Origin: Acetobacterium woodii
Lineage (GTDB): Bacteria > Bacillota > Clostridia > Eubacteriales > Eubacteriaceae
Assembly: GCA_016213825.1 (NCBI GenBank)
Contig: JACQZP010000016.1
Coordinates: 186,001-250,000, forward strand
Length of the DNA stretch: 64,000 bases
Direction: 5' to 3'
The notes under the pieces are model-generated. The model ran no database searches. It was not told where the DNA came from and saw only the letters and a program-made list of their open reading frames with translations. Position numbers and translations under genes: made by a program. This document shows, piece after piece, positions 1 through 9,113 of this stretch. Within the stretch, counting starts at the first letter, position 1, and every line of letters starts with the position of its first letter.

Positions 1-975
1 GGCAATCTTGATGATTTCGGTTTTATCAAAACCGATCAATGGTCGGAAAACCGGCATTTCAGCCACGGCATTGGTGGCAGCCAGACCTTCCATAGTCTGG
101 CTGGCAACCTGGCCAAGGCTTTCCCCGGTAATCATAGCTTTTGCTCCTTCATTGTTGGCGATCATCTCAGCAATCCGCATCATGTAACGTCGCATGATAA
201 TGGTTGTTTGTCGATCCGGGCACATTTCCACAATTTTAGTCTGGATTTCGGTGAAAGGAACCACAAAGAGTTTAATCTTGCCACAATATTGGCTCATTAT
301 TTTTGCCAGATCAATCACCTTTTCCTTGGTTCGATCACTGGTGAAAGGGAAGCTATGGAAATAGACGCCAATGACTTCCACGCCCCGCTTGGCCATCAGG
401 TAGCCGGCCACCGGACTGTCGATACCACCGGATAACAGCAAGGCGCCTTTTCCGCTGCAGCCCACTGGCAACCCGCCGTTGCAGGGAATAAATTTGTGGT
501 ACATATAGGTTTGTTCCCGAACTTCTACCCACAGGTTTAAATCGGGATTGTGGATATCCACGGTAACACCCGCAACATTATCCAATACCACTTCACCCAG
601 ACGGCAGCATAAATCCGGTGATTTAATCGGGAAGGTTTTATCGCCCCGTTTGGCGGTGATCTTAAAGGTCTTAATGCCCTCGGCGGATCGTACCTGTTCA
701 ATGGCGTTTTCCTCAATTACTTCAATGTCACTGTCAATGACAATGGCTGGACTGATGGACACAATGCCGAAAACTTTTTGAACCCGGTCCATGGCCCGAT
801 CCAGATCTTCATCATTCACATTGACAATCAAGCGCCCCTGTATTTTTTTAACCTTTGCCGATGGCACACTTCGCAACGTGTTTCTAATATTTTTTGCCAG
901 TAATTCGATAAAATAATTACGATTCAATCCCTTTAAGGCAATCTCCCCGTATCGAACCAGAATAACATGTTCCAT
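1..975 (-). CDS. thiI: tRNA 4-thiouridine synthase ThiI (3' end cut by window)
   Basis: Reading the minus strand from an ATG at 975 gives a ThiI protein that runs off the window start, so about 325 residues are visible and the C-terminus is missing. ThiI transfers sulfur to uridine 8 of tRNA and often also serves thiamine thiazole synthesis. The visible part starts with the NFLD/THUMP region (MEHVILVRYGEIALKG) and continues into the PP-loop ATPase with LLSGGIDSPVAGYLMAKRG at about residue 178 and MITGESLGQVASQT near the truncated end. A Shine-Dalgarno-like AGGAG lies 13 bases upstream, rather far. The neighbouring cysteine desulfurase upstream is its likely sulfur donor. Whether a rhodanese domain is present cannot be seen. 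Confidence 0.95.
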   Translation of the reverse strand, partial: MEHVILVRYGEIALKGLNRNYFIELLAKNIRNTLRSVPSAKVKKIQGRLIVNVNDEDLDRAMDRVQKVFGIVSISPAIVIDSDIEVIEENAIEQVRSAEGIKTFKITAKRGDKTFPIKSPDLCCRLGEVVLDNVAGVTVDIHNPDLNLWVEVREQTYMYHKFIPCNGGLPVGCSGKGALLLSGGIDSPVAGYLMAKRGVEVIGVYFHSFPFTSDRTKEKVIDLAKIMSQYCGKIKLFVVPFTEIQTKIVEMCPDRQTTIIMRRYMMRIAEMIANNEGAKAMITGESLGQVASQTMEGLAATNAVAEMPVFRPLIGFDKTEIIKIA

Positions 976-1045
976 TAATTTTTTTGCTCCTGTCATCTAT
1001 TTTTTAGTAGTTAATTGTGTAATTCTAAAACATTGAACAATGATT

Positions 1046-1153
1046 GCTTTGATGTCGGTTTTCACAAACAGTTTTGTAACGTGTAGGCGAACAGTTTTTA
1101 CACTGTCCGACGTACAGTGTAAAAACTGTTTCGTGAAAAACCGACAGCGAAGC
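1046..1153. repeat. Nested palindromic element between nifS and thiI
   Basis: A perfect 17-bp inverted repeat (AACAGTTTTTACACTGT at 1090-1106 and its complement at 1114-1130, loop CCGACGT) is nested inside an outer imperfect pair: TGTCGGTTTTCAC near 1053-1065 against GTGAAAAACCGACA at 1133-1146. Weaker pairing extends to about 1046 and 1153. The transcript could form a long hairpin without a T-tract, so it does not look like an ordinary terminator. It may be a small non-coding repeat of the REP or MITE kind, or a processing or attenuation signal between the two genes. I found no second copy in the window. Confidence 0.7.
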
Positions 1154-1174
1154 TCACGGTAGTTTCGCAAATGC

Positions 1175-2338
1175 CTATTTTCTTCTTGGTTTAACTAAAA
1201 GCCGTAAGCCGGTCACCGTCTGGGCAATGGCTTCCACCGTTGTATCCACATCGTCTTTACTAATGTCTTTTGAAAAGCTGATGCGAATGGTTCCTTCTTT
1301 GTATTCTTCAGCCAGGCCAATGGCTTTGAGGACATACTGCTTTTCTTTTTTATGAGACGAGCAGGCTGAGCCGGTGGATACGAAAATTCCTTTAGCTTCC
1401 AGACTGTGCAACAGTACCTCGCCCCGCACCCGGTTAAAGGAAATGTTTAAAACATAAGGGCTGCCATTGGACTCCCCATTTATTTTAATATCCTCGACTT
1501 TTGCCGTTACTTCTTTAATAAAGTAGTTTCGTAGATTTTGGATTTCTTGATGCTCACCCATGAAGGATTCTTGACGCAAACGGATGGCTTCACCAAAACC
1601 GACGATTCCGGGGACGTTTTCTGTTCCTGAGCGCATGTTGCTTTCCTGACCGCCGCCTCTGACTAACGGTTTAATGTCGGTTCCTTTTTTTATATATACA
1701 GCACCCACCCCTTTGGGACCAAAAATCTTATGTCCGGACAGGGTCAGGGCATCTAATTCGCAGGCTTTCACATCAACTGGTATTTTCATAAAACCCTGAA
1801 CAAAATCGGCATGAAAAACACATTTGGGGTTTGCGGCCTTGACTATTTTGCCAATCGCTTTGAGATCCTGAATGGTTCCCAGTTCGTTGTTCACTCCCAT
1901 GATGCTGACCAGAATAGTATCTTCGTTGATGGCAGTTGCTAACTCATCTAAATGAATATGCCCCTGAGCATCGACACCAATAACAACGACCTCAATGTGG
2001 TGATTTTCATAAAAGGTAAACACATCCAGCACAGACGGATGTTCAATGGCCGAGGTAATGATCCGCATGCGGTTGCGTTTTTTATTCTCCACAACCCCCT
2101 GAATGATCATATTATTACCTTCGGTTCCGCCGGAGGTAAAATAGATCTCCTGAGCTTGACACCTTAGGTTTTTAGCAATTAATTCTCGTACTTCTTTGAC
2201 AGCCTGTTCACCTTTGATCCCCAAACGGTGGAGGGAAGAAGGATTCCCATAGTTGTTTACCAGGGTATCCATCATCTTCTCTGCCACCTGAGGATGAACC
2301 CGGGTCGTGGCCGCATTATCTAAATAAATTTCTCTCAT
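1175..2338 (-). CDS. Cysteine desulfurase (NifS/IscS family)
   Basis: This 387-residue PLP enzyme removes sulfur from cysteine as a persulfide. It begins MREIYLDNAATTRVHPQVAE, the usual N-terminus of the family. The PLP lysine lies in LTLSGHKIFGPKGVGAVY at about residue 204, the histidine stack in TSAIEHPSVLD near 100, and the catalytic cysteine in STGSACSSHKKEKQY near 327. Length is normal. The ATG at 2338 follows an AAGGAACGG ribosome site. It lies directly upstream of thiI, an arrangement known from Firmicutes in which a dedicated desulfurase (NifZ type) feeds ThiI rather than Fe-S assembly, so a role in tRNA thiolation is likely. No IscU or SufU gene is adjacent. Confidence 0.93.
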   Translation of the reverse strand: MREIYLDNAATTRVHPQVAEKMMDTLVNNYGNPSSLHRLGIKGEQAVKEVRELIAKNLRCQAQEIYFTSGGTEGNNMIIQGVVENKKRNRMRIITSAIEHPSVLDVFTFYENHHIEVVVIGVDAQGHIHLDELATAINEDTILVSIMGVNNELGTIQDLKAIGKIVKAANPKCVFHADFVQGFMKIPVDVKACELDALTLSGHKIFGPKGVGAVYIKKGTDIKPLVRGGGQESNMRSGTENVPGIVGFGEAIRLRQESFMGEHQEIQNLRNYFIKEVTAKVEDIKINGESNGSPYVLNISFNRVRGEVLLHSLEAKGIFVSTGSACSSHKKEKQYVLKAIGLAEEYKEGTIRISFSKDISKDDVDTTVEAIAQTVTGLRLLVKPRRK

Positions 2339-2384
2339 ATTTCCGTTCCTTCTCTCATGGAGGCCAAGGTTTCAAGAATTCGAC

Positions 2385-2918
2385 TTAACATTCCTCATCA
2401 AGAAAAATTCGGCTTCCCACTGCTGATCGCTGTCCCTGATATTTTCCCTGGTAGGGATTTAAGGCTATATCATCCATTTGCGCAAACACCAACTGACAGA
2501 TCCGCCGGCCTTTTTCAAGCTTGATGGGTAAACGGTTGGCATTATAAAGCTCCAGGGTAATTTCTCCTTCGAAGCCGGGATCTACCCACCCGGCATTCTG
2601 GATAAATAATCCCATCCGACCGATGGAACTTCTTCCTTCCACAAAGGCGGTCAGGTTGCAGGGCAGCTTGATATATTCCATCGTTGTTGCCAACAGGAAG
2701 GAGTTGGATGGAATGATGATTTCATCGGCTTCCATGGAGATATACTTGATCTCGTCTGTCAGTGACATGGCCTCAAAATTGTTTTCATCCAGCTTCAAAA
2801 AGCTGGTTCCTAAGCGAATATCTACCGATGCCGGCTGTACCTGGCCTTTTTCCAGTGGGTCAATGACAAGCTCGCCACTGTCCAAATATTTATAAATGGT
2901 TTTATCCGATAATATCAT
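2385..2918 (-). CDS. dcd: dCTP deaminase
   Basis: A 177-residue protein of the trimeric dUTPase/dCTP deaminase fold, acting in dTMP supply by deaminating dCTP to dUTP. The family signature SSIGRMGLFIQNAGWVDPGF (residues about 105-124), followed by the catalytic-glutamate region GEITLEL, is intact, as is the C-terminal YQGQRSAVGSR segment. I chose the ATG at 2918 (MILSDKTIYKYL) because GGAGG sits six bases upstream. An upstream ATG at 2945 would add nine residues without a ribosome site. Whether it also hydrolyses dUTP, as the bifunctional DCD-DUT enzymes do, cannot be settled from the motif alone. It lies 47 bases before the cysteine desulfurase gene. Confidence 0.93.
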   Translation of the reverse strand: MILSDKTIYKYLDSGELVIDPLEKGQVQPASVDIRLGTSFLKLDENNFEAMSLTDEIKYISMEADEIIIPSNSFLLATTMEYIKLPCNLTAFVEGRSSIGRMGLFIQNAGWVDPGFEGEITLELYNANRLPIKLEKGRRICQLVFAQMDDIALNPYQGKYQGQRSAVGSRIFLDEEC

Positions 2919-3005
2919 GGTTCCTCCATAAATTCCAAAATTCAATGTTTCCGTAAAATTTTCCCATTAATTGTATTATTAAAGCATGATCCTGTCAATT
3001 ATATA

Positions 3006-5375
3006 CTACAGCGTAACAATGGTCACCCCGGATCCGCCTTCGTTCATGGCACCCAGGCGGAAATCTTCGATTAAGGGGTTTCCTTTAAGGTATTCATGAA
3101 TGATCTCCCGAAGTCTTCCGGTGCCCTTGCCGTGAACAATCACGATCTGTTTGTTTCCTGACAACATGGCGTCTCCGATCATCTTATCGACAAGATAGAG
3201 CGATTCTTCGCCATTCTTACCGCGGAGATCCAGCTTGGTATCCATCACATGACGATCCACCTTTTTATAGGTGACCTTTTTCTCTTCCGGCTTGGCCAGC
3301 GCTGTTGAGATGCTCAGGTCGCCCACATCCACCTTAAGCTTAATCATATCGGACTGCACCATGGCTTTGTTTTCATTGAGAAGCAGATTTATAACCTGCC
3401 CTTCCCGACGCAAACTGTTGATATAAACCTTCATCCCGATGCTGAGATCATCCATGTCTAAGGCCGCCCCTTGATAATCTTTGGGTCGACTGCCAAATTG
3501 ATAGATATTTTTTTCTTTTTCCTTAATGCGCTTACGAATCGCTTCCAGCTCCTTATTATCTTTAACTGCATTGGTGGTAGTTTCCTGTATGGTTCTTATT
3601 TCCCGATAGATTTCTTCGGTTTCTTCCCGGGTTTTTTTGACAATCGCCATTGCTTCTTCCTGAGCTTTTTGGATTAGCACCTGCTTTTCTTCATCGAACC
3701 GTTCCTTTTCCCGATCCATCTGCCGTTTTAAGTCTTCGGTCTGCTGTTTCAACCGGATGATGGCATCGTGCTCGGCTTCGGTTCGACGGCGCTTCTCGTC
3801 AATCTTAATTAGGGTTTCTTCAAAGCGAATGGCTTCATTTTTAATCAGTTCTTTGGCGTTTTCAATCACTTCTTCACCCAGCCCCAACCGCACCGCTATT
3901 TCAAAGGCATTGGATTTTCCCGGCACCCCAATCAGGAGGCGATAGGTAGGTCTCAGAGTTTTGACATCAAATTCCACACTGGCATTCACCACTCCCGGTG
4001 TGACCAGGGCGTATTCTTTCAATTCGCTATAATGAGTGGTAGATACACTGGTGACCTCGCGAAGATGCAGAGCATTAAGAATCGAAATGGCCAGCGCCGC
4101 CCCTTCAGTGGGATCAGTTCCGGCACCTAATTCATCAAAAAGCACCAGTGAATTGTGGTCAGCTTTATTCATAATTTCGACGATATTGGTCATATGGGAA
4201 GAAAAGGTACTCAAGCTTTGCTCAATACTCTGTTCATCGCCAATATCCGCAAAAATATTCGCAAAGATCCGGGTTTTACTTTCTTCCCGCACCGACACAA
4301 AAAGCCCGGATTGGATCATCAGGTTGAGGAGGCCGATGGTTTTTAAGGACACCGTTTTCCCGCCCGTGTTTGGTCCGGTAATAACCATGGTATCAATGCC
4401 TTCTTCAAAATAGATGTCCGAGGCGACAACCTTGTCTTCGGGGATTAGCGGATGTTTGGCTCGCCGCAACTCAATCCCACCGGATTCCGAAACAGTGGTT
4501 CTAACTCCATTAATAGCCAAACCGTACTTGCCTTTGGCAAACTGAAAGTCCAGATCCACCAACAAATCGTAATTACAAATAATCTCATCGCGATTATCAG
4601 CAACCTTTTGGGTCAGATCTTTGAGAATTCGGACGATTTCCTGTTCTTCCTCTGTCACCAGAATCTTGATGTCATTGTTCAGTTCGACTACGGCCATCGG
4701 TTCAATAAACAGAGTCGCCCCACTGGCTGATTTATCCAGAACGATCCCCGGAACCTGGCTACGGTATTCCTGTTTCACTGGAATGACATAACGGTTGTTC
4801 CGAATCGTGATGATTTTTTCCTGCAGAATTTTATCGTAGGCGGTAGAACTGATCATATGATTGAGTTTTTCACTGATCCGTTTATACTTAAATTGCATTT
4901 CCCGGCGAATCCGCGATAATTCCCGAGAGGCATTATCGGCCATCTCTTCGGGTCCCAGGATTTTTTGACTGATTTCCTTTTCCAATTCCTCGCAAGTTTC
5001 CAGCGAGGTAAAAAGATCCTTCAGCAGCACCAGGGTATCCATCTGAGTATCGCCATGATAATAATTATCCATATCCCGGGCGATTCGCAGCAGGGTGGCA
5101 ATGGACAGCAGTTCCTTCATCGACAGCATCGAACCGATGGCCGCCCGTTTGACATAATCACTGGTATTTGGCACATCCGCTAAGGGCGGCCGGCCATTTC
5201 GGAGAATCATTCCCAGACTTTCATTGGTTAGATCAAGTCCGCGATTGACCGCGGCCAGCGTTTCCATTGGCAAGAGATTTCTGGCCTGTTCCTTCCCTCC
5301 CTGGGTAACACAATGTTCACCTAAACTTTTTAAAATTTTATGATATTCTAAGACCTTTAAACTTCTTTGATCCAT
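3006..5375 (-). CDS. mutS2: Endonuclease MutS2
   Basis: 789 residues, normal for MutS2, which suppresses recombination and in Bacillus acts on collided ribosomes. Visible in order: N-terminal clamp and lever (1-300), ABC ATPase with Walker A GPNTGGKT at about 334-341, the LFDELGAGTDPTEGAALA signature and Walker B region near 410-430, a long charged coiled coil (about 510-620, rich in E, K, R and Q), a KOW-like linker, and a C-terminal Smr nuclease domain with LDLRGKNGEE near 710 and HGKGTGRLREIIHEYL near 750. The start at 5375 follows GAGGAG. Its end lies about 90 bases before dcd, and the U32 gene ends 16 bases upstream, so the run is probably one operon. Confidence 0.96.
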   Translation of the reverse strand: MDQRSLKVLEYHKILKSLGEHCVTQGGKEQARNLLPMETLAAVNRGLDLTNESLGMILRNGRPPLADVPNTSDYVKRAAIGSMLSMKELLSIATLLRIARDMDNYYHGDTQMDTLVLLKDLFTSLETCEELEKEISQKILGPEEMADNASRELSRIRREMQFKYKRISEKLNHMISSTAYDKILQEKIITIRNNRYVIPVKQEYRSQVPGIVLDKSASGATLFIEPMAVVELNNDIKILVTEEEQEIVRILKDLTQKVADNRDEIICNYDLLVDLDFQFAKGKYGLAINGVRTTVSESGGIELRRAKHPLIPEDKVVASDIYFEEGIDTMVITGPNTGGKTVSLKTIGLLNLMIQSGLFVSVREESKTRIFANIFADIGDEQSIEQSLSTFSSHMTNIVEIMNKADHNSLVLFDELGAGTDPTEGAALAISILNALHLREVTSVSTTHYSELKEYALVTPGVVNASVEFDVKTLRPTYRLLIGVPGKSNAFEIAVRLGLGEEVIENAKELIKNEAIRFEETLIKIDEKRRRTEAEHDAIIRLKQQTEDLKRQMDREKERFDEEKQVLIQKAQEEAMAIVKKTREETEEIYREIRTIQETTTNAVKDNKELEAIRKRIKEKEKNIYQFGSRPKDYQGAALDMDDLSIGMKVYINSLRREGQVINLLLNENKAMVQSDMIKLKVDVGDLSISTALAKPEEKKVTYKKVDRHVMDTKLDLRGKNGEESLYLVDKMIGDAMLSGNKQIVIVHGKGTGRLREIIHEYLKGNPLIEDFRLGAMNEGGSGVTIVTL

Positions 5376-5391
5376 GTATTATTTCACTCCT

Positions 5392-7893
5392 CTATTTCAC
5401 GCCTCGTTTAAAACTCCCCCGGGTGGTGCCTTCGGTACCAAGCCCCTCCGGAAGACCCCAATGTTTTTCATAAATCGTCTGGCTATAATAGCCGATGATG
5501 GTTTTCAATTCTTCCAGGCTTTCGTTGCGGTGATTGATTCGCCAGGTATCCACTGCCGTTAATTCAAGGATTTCTTCCCTTAAAAATAGGGTATCACCGT
5601 TGTAGACGTGAATCAGTCCCTGGGCATCCCGTTCCACTGGAAAGCTAAAGCCACGTTCATCCATCAGTTTGCCAGTCGTTTCCGCATGACACAAACCGGT
5701 TGTTCCCTTTTTCTTTTCCAGACAATTTTTACAGCCAAATAAACATTTTTTGCTGACCATCAGCTCCTGAGCACCATAAACCGGTAAAACCATGGCAATC
5801 TCTGAATGCTCGGTGATTTCCTTCAGCTCGGTTTCATTCAGTTCCGGCGATAATACCCCGCCATTGACGCCCCACTCTTTTAATGCCCGGGTTGCCAGGG
5901 TATTAAACAGGTTAAACGACTGATCAGCCTCTAAATAATGGGATGTTTTATTCAAAAGATGCAGGGCTTCATAATTTCCGATTAAAAAGCCATCCTGATA
6001 CAGTTCTTTTTTGGCTAACAGTCGCACTTTCTTAGTTAATTCGTCATCCATTATTTTGGGGGTCTTCAGTAATACATTAATTCCCAGATCCTTTAAGAGG
6101 GCCGTTTTTTCCGCCACGCCCTCTCCGAGTAATGGCAGCACGACCTGATCCAGACCTAATCCATCCAACAGCGTCAAAAACTGGGCATCCGGCATTTTAT
6201 CAAATGCCAATGAAACCTGCTTTTTTGAATTTTCTTTTTCTGGTTGATATTCATGTGTTTGTTTTAAGATCCCTTTTAACTCTTGCTCCAGCGGAATAAT
6301 CGTGATTGTCTGATTTGACTGGAACGTGGTTCCAGTGTTTTTTTCAGCGTCTGCCAGGGTCTGTGCCAGTTTAAGCAAGACTTCTTTTCGCAGCGTGTTT
6401 AGCTGACTCCGGGATAGAAACACGTGCTCATCCAAGTCCATATCAATGGCGCCCAGTTCGTAACCGGTGCCACCGATTCGGGAAATTTGTTCGCGAACCA
6501 TCGCTTCATCAATGGGATTTTTCATCGGTACTTCCGGACAGAAATCGGCCGTATAAGCGACCGAATGTCCCTGAGTCAAAGCGACTATTTCTGCCGGTTT
6601 GTCTAGTTTTAGGCTCAGTTTAAAGTTCACGGCAGAACCAGGCTGATCAAGGGATTGTGACCCCAGTTGTTTAAGACTGTCCATTAAGTTCTTATCCAGA
6701 TTTTTATAAAGCAGTGTTCCCGGTGAAACTGCAAAGCGACAGGGAATGGTCACCATTTCGCCGCCCCGGCCTTTTTCCAGGCGACGGCCTTCCGGGGTGA
6801 AAATCGCATCCACCTTGGTACCTGTTTTGCCGTCTTCGCCAAAAGATAATCCATCCCCAATATGAAGTGCTGCATGCTCATTAAGCCGAATTCCCAAGGG
6901 CTGATAGGCGCTTTTATTATTGTGGTTTTTGGCAGTTTTCGGAATGTTGACAACCTGACCGATTAAAATCCCCCGATTCTTGCCCACCTGAGCATTAAGG
7001 AGATCCGCTTCGTTAAAAAGATGTCCTCGGGTAAAATCACGGTTAAACACCTGCATCACCGCCTGATCATCGATGGTTTTGGTAATCTTATCGCCTGCAG
7101 CGGCATCGATGCCTTCCCGGTAAGCTCGGGTGATCCCGTAGACGTATTCCGGTGTTTTCATTCGGCCTTCTATTTTTAAGGAGTCCACACCAGATTCTAT
7201 GATTGTCTCCAAATCGTCCAGCGTATTTAAGTCCTTGGGACTAAGGAGATAACCTTCCTGAGTCAGACGACTGTTCATGTCAAAGAGCCGGTAATTTTTT
7301 CGGCAGGGCTGGGCGCAAAGACCCCGATTTCCGCTTCGACCGCCGATCATGCTGCTCATCAGACATTGTCCGGAATAAGCGTAGCACAAGGCACCATGAG
7401 AGAATATTTTTAATTCAACCTTGGTTTTTTTCTTGATTTCAGCCACTTGAGTTAGGGGCATTTCCCGGGGCAGTACGACTCGGGAAAAACCAAGTTCCTG
7501 AAAAAACAGTACCCCTTCCACGCCATAAACAGAAGCCTGGGTGCTGGTCTGGAGTTTGAATTCTGGAAAATAATGGCGGATCAAATAGATTAAGCCCATA
7601 TCCTGAACAATCAAGCCATCCAGGTTAAGGGTTTTCAGAAAATTAAGGGTATCAACCACTTCACTGATTTCGCTGTTTTTAATTAATATGTTAAGCGTGA
7701 CATATACCTTCACCCCATGCTGATGACAAAGGGTGACCGCCTCTTTTATTTCATTGTCCGTCATATTTTCGGCATTGCGACGGGCATTAAAGGATTTACC
7801 GCCAAAATACACTGCATCTGCGCCACCATTAATGGCCGCAATAACGGATTCCATTGTTCCGGCTGGTGCCAGCAGTTCTGGTTTTTTATTCAT
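5392..7893 (-). CDS. Peptidase U32 family protein, RlhA/YhbU type with DUF3656
   Basis: An 833-residue member of the U32 family. The N-terminal TIM-barrel-like part starts MNKKPELLAPAGTMESVIAA. The signature with four conserved cysteines, CYAYSGQCLMSS through NRGLCAQPC (about 169-200), is intact. The C-terminal half corresponds to the DUF3656 extension of long U32 proteins and ends in a second cysteine cluster (CLFGCKNCLEKKKGTTGLC near 735). In E. coli the relative RlhA hydroxylates C2501 of 23S rRNA and others act in ubiquinone hydroxylation with Fe-S clusters, so an RNA or cofactor hydroxylation role is more likely than proteolysis. An anaerobe would need prephenate rather than oxygen as donor. 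Start at the ATG at 7893. Downstream mutS2 follows closely. Confidence 0.85.
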   Translation of the reverse strand: MNKKPELLAPAGTMESVIAAINGGADAVYFGGKSFNARRNAENMTDNEIKEAVTLCHQHGVKVYVTLNILIKNSEISEVVDTLNFLKTLNLDGLIVQDMGLIYLIRHYFPEFKLQTSTQASVYGVEGVLFFQELGFSRVVLPREMPLTQVAEIKKKTKVELKIFSHGALCYAYSGQCLMSSMIGGRSGNRGLCAQPCRKNYRLFDMNSRLTQEGYLLSPKDLNTLDDLETIIESGVDSLKIEGRMKTPEYVYGITRAYREGIDAAAGDKITKTIDDQAVMQVFNRDFTRGHLFNEADLLNAQVGKNRGILIGQVVNIPKTAKNHNNKSAYQPLGIRLNEHAALHIGDGLSFGEDGKTGTKVDAIFTPEGRRLEKGRGGEMVTIPCRFAVSPGTLLYKNLDKNLMDSLKQLGSQSLDQPGSAVNFKLSLKLDKPAEIVALTQGHSVAYTADFCPEVPMKNPIDEAMVREQISRIGGTGYELGAIDMDLDEHVFLSRSQLNTLRKEVLLKLAQTLADAEKNTGTTFQSNQTITIIPLEQELKGILKQTHEYQPEKENSKKQVSLAFDKMPDAQFLTLLDGLGLDQVVLPLLGEGVAEKTALLKDLGINVLLKTPKIMDDELTKKVRLLAKKELYQDGFLIGNYEALHLLNKTSHYLEADQSFNLFNTLATRALKEWGVNGGVLSPELNETELKEITEHSEIAMVLPVYGAQELMVSKKCLFGCKNCLEKKKGTTGLCHAETTGKLMDERGFSFPVERDAQGLIHVYNGDTLFLREEILELTAVDTWRINHRNESLEELKTIIGYYSQTIYEKHWGLPEGLGTEGTTRGSFKRGVK

Positions 7894-8049
7894 TTTTACC
7901 TCAAGTTTCTATAATTAATTGGGTTACGTATCTTCTATGCAATTGATTATTATAACATAAGTGGATAAAATAAAGAAGTTATGAAGCTGGATTAAAGAAT
8001 TATTTCCTCCTTCAATATTTGCAAATGAATTGATAAAATATAAATAATC

Positions 8050-8093
8050 CGAAACAAACAAAGAACCGGTCAGGAAAACCCCTGCCAGTTCTT
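8050..8093 (-). terminator. Probable terminator of the MerR gene
   Basis: On the minus strand, just after the MerR-type gene stops, GAACTGGCAGG pairs imperfectly with CCTGACCGGTTC (one bulge) and is followed by TTTGTTTGTTT. The T-tract is interrupted, so strength is uncertain. The rest of 7894-8049 holds nothing I recognise. Confidence 0.55.
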
Positions 8094-8105
8094 TGTCGAT
8101 AAGCA

Positions 8106-8924
8106 TTATTTCTTTTTTACTGGATAACAGATCTCTGTTACCATTTCATCTGGGTTTTTGGTTTGTGCCGGGCTGACATGATAAATCCAGAACACGGCTC
8201 CGTTAAACTCATAGCCGTTGTCCTGAACCCATTGGGCAACCGCATTATTTGCCGGGGTTAGCTGATCATAGCTGCCCTTGATCACTGTTGAAGCGATGGT
8301 AATGGCTGGCTCGGTTTTAAAGACGACATGCTCCGTATTTTCGTAAGACCCTTTTACCGAGATCTGGATTTCCACATCCACATCACTTTCCTTATAACCC
8401 TCATCGTGGAAGATCGCCATGCTATAGCAAGGCTCACCCATCTGCAGGTTCATTGCGCCAGTTTCCCCCATCAGAAGCCCCCAAAGAAGTCCTTCCTGAT
8501 CATAAGCCGGGATCACCTGTCTGACGCTGGCCACATGGCGTTGCTCCAAAGTTTTTATATTTACATTATAGTTCATTGCCGTATCATCCTTTCTCAGCCG
8601 TTTGATGGCTGTATCAAGAAGTCGCATACGTAGCTGTGTTTCCTCTGCCTGAACCTGAAGTTCGGTCTGTTTAACCGACAGAAATTCTGCCAGTGCCTGG
8701 GGATCTTCATAGTTTTTCAGAATTCCAATGATGGCGGCCAGGCTGAAACCCATACTCTTTAATTCGGTTATCCGTCCGGCCACGGGCAGCTGCTCCTCAC
8801 AGTAATAACGATAATTTGTAAAGCTGTCCGTGCTTCTGGGTACCAATAGACCGATTTCATCATAATGCCGCAGCATTCGTATGCTGATTCTTGATAGTTT
8901 TGAAAAATCACCTATTTTTAACAT
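8106..8924 (-). CDS. MerR family regulator with GyrI-like effector domain
   Basis: 272 residues. The N-terminus MLKIGDFSKLSRISIRMLRHYDEIGLL is a MerR winged helix (1-70), followed by a dimerisation helix (about 75-115), a linker, and a C-terminal GyrI-like/AraC-E-type small-molecule binding domain (about 120-272, ending in NGYEFNGAVFWIYHVSP and ICYPVKKK). Such BmrR/TipA-like proteins usually sense hydrophobic or cationic drugs and activate an efflux or stress gene from a promoter with a long spacer. No transporter is adjacent, so the target is not evident. The gene stands alone, with a terminator downstream and an inverted repeat-like leader ACACATGTGT at about 8937-8946 just upstream, which could be its own operator. 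Confidence 0.85.
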   Translation of the reverse strand: MLKIGDFSKLSRISIRMLRHYDEIGLLVPRSTDSFTNYRYYCEEQLPVAGRITELKSMGFSLAAIIGILKNYEDPQALAEFLSVKQTELQVQAEETQLRMRLLDTAIKRLRKDDTAMNYNVNIKTLEQRHVASVRQVIPAYDQEGLLWGLLMGETGAMNLQMGEPCYSMAIFHDEGYKESDVDVEIQISVKGSYENTEHVVFKTEPAITIASTVIKGSYDQLTPANNAVAQWVQDNGYEFNGAVFWIYHVSPAQTKNPDEMVTEICYPVKKK

Positions 8925-9042
8925 TTTGCATCCTCACACATGTGTTATTTGAGCTCATCTTTATTATGAAGTATAACATAATGTGAGAGTCAAGCGGGAA
9001 TTTCAAAATTCTTAGAATGGCATCAATGAAGGAAGTTTCCCA

Positions 9043-9082
9043 TAAAAAAAAGCAGCTCGGCCATCTTGGGCTTACGCTGCTT
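9043..9082 (-). terminator. Rho-independent terminator of the DUF308 gene
   Basis: On the minus strand AAGCAGC pairs with GCTGCTT across a 19-base loop and is followed by a run of eight T residues (complement of 9043-9050). It lies about 30 bases after the stop of the DUF308 gene. Confidence 0.8.
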
Positions 9083-9113
9083 CACTATTTTTCAGTTTTA
9101 ATTTTCATATTTT

